Source: Halopseudomonas pertucinogena (GTDB lineage: Bacteria > Pseudomonadota > Gammaproteobacteria > Pseudomonadales > Pseudomonadaceae). Taken from it: a stretch of 64,000 nucleotides of DNA. The position numbers and the translations under genes are program-made. The notes under the pieces are model-generated. The model had not been told where the DNA came from. It saw only the letters and a list, made by a program, of their open reading frames with translations, and did no database searches. How positions within the stretch are numbered: the first letter of the stretch is position 1; each line of letters starts with the position of its first letter. The DNA is taken from positions 372,001 to 436,000 of the forward strand of contig NZ_BMNN01000001.1 in the NCBI RefSeq assembly GCF_014646575.1. Direction: 5' to 3'. This document shows positions 63,522 to 64,000 of the stretch, piece after piece.

Positions 63522-64000
63522 CCTGGACGCTTGATCCTCAATACGCAGGCGGCCCGACAGGAAAAGCCTTCGCCGACCTTGATGCGGTATTTGCCCTGCA
63601 GGGCAAGCAGATCACCCAGGACTCGATAAGTGAAGTGATCTATGTCCGGATCGCGGATCGTGGCTACTACGTGAAGCGTTATACCGCCGAGGGCGGCTGG
63701 CTGCGCCGCCTGATCGGGCGGCCGAGGATAAAGGGGGAGTGGCGCAATCTGCTGTTGTTCCGTGGGTGGGGCATCCGGACCGCCCCTGTTGTGGGGTACG
63801 GCATGGAGCGGCGCTGGGGTGCATTTCACAGAGGGGCCATGATCACCGAGGAAGTGTACGGCACCCAGGATCTCGCCCGGCTTGCCGCCAATCACGACCC
63901 ACGGCTGCGCAACCCTGACTGGCTGCGGCAGGTCATGCGGCAGGTAGCCGACGCCACGCGGTTGATGCACGAGCGTCGCTTCGCCCATAACGACCTCAAG
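63518..64000 (+). CDS. LPS core kinase-like protein (InaA/WaaP family), 5' part
   Basis: The first 161 codons of a gene running off the right edge. The product shows a kinase-like fold: YVRIADRGYYVKRYT near 49 (a Lys like the ATP-binding one), IGRPRIKGEWRNLLLF near 72, and LMHERRFAHNDLK at the cut end, equivalent to the kinase catalytic-loop HxDxK. The family phosphorylates heptose or assists core assembly in Pseudomonas. The start ATG overlaps the waaC stop. In P. aeruginosa waaG and waaP stand at this position; here neither lies between. Confidence 0.8.
   Translation, partial: MTWTLDPQYAGGPTGKAFADLDAVFALQGKQITQDSISEVIYVRIADRGYYVKRYTAEGGWLRRLIGRPRIKGEWRNLLLFRGWGIRTAPVVGYGMERRWGAFHRGAMITEEVYGTQDLARLAANHDPRLRNPDWLRQVMRQVADATRLMHERRFAHNDLK

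Overview
The window is chromosomal DNA of a GC-rich gammaproteobacterium, most likely a member of the Pseudomonadaceae. The evidence is the conserved block aceF-aceE / glnE-ilvE-waaF-waaC, the mms and liu branched-chain catabolic clusters, benR/benKEF/pcaR, an orphan ccoN behind an ANR-type site, and GTAGGAGC-type REP elements. The species cannot be fixed from the sequence alone.

Layout. 0-3.6 kb: an AlkK-like acyl-CoA synthetase (cut by the left edge), divergent from a PAS histidine kinase / FixJ-type regulator pair. 3.6-6.1 kb: an AT-rich insert carrying one AIPR-family abortive-infection gene, bounded by a 180-bp direct repeat of the 3' end of the next gene. 5.9-11.6 kb: a complete valine arm from isobutyryl-CoA (acyl-CoA dehydrogenase, 3-hydroxyisobutyryl-CoA hydrolase, mmsB, enoyl-CoA hydratase, mmsA), divergent from a LysR gene. 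12.7-17.6 kb: thiolase, 3-hydroxyacyl-CoA dehydrogenase, a double-Cache periplasmic protein and acetoacetyl-CoA synthetase. 17.6-32 kb: the leucine liu genes (liuE apart from liuDCBA), split by benR-benK-benE-benF-pcaR. This stretch carries two long arrays of an 84-86 bp twin-hairpin repeat. 32-35 kb: orphan ccoN and an HPP-CBS membrane protein. 35-42.4 kb: a LysR gene, then an operon for aldehyde dehydrogenase, a Tat-type small protein, a GMC oxidoreductase, an alkyl sulfatase and a TetR regulator. 42.4-52.6 kb: initiator tRNA, a diguanylate cyclase, dinB, several small conserved proteins, dinG, a serine hydrolase and pdxH. 52.6-64 kb: aceF-aceE, glnE, ilvE, waaF, waaC and the start of an LPS-kinase-like gene.

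How the genes work together. The mms block takes isobutyryl-CoA to propionyl-CoA. LiuABCDE takes isovaleryl-CoA to acetoacetate and acetyl-CoA, AacS reactivates acetoacetate, and the thiolase at 12.7 kb can cleave acetoacetyl-CoA. The 36-42 kb operon reads as one route from alkyl sulfates through fatty alcohol and aldehyde to fatty acid, probably controlled by its own TetR protein through a perfect palindrome ahead of the first gene. BenR, two textbook BenR/XylS half-site motifs and benKEF form a benzoate-uptake unit from which the usual benABCD enzyme genes are missing.

The strongest candidates for something new are the AIPR insertion that left a duplicated gene end, and the twin-hairpin repeat family whose two loops are complementary (TTCCAT and ATGGAA).
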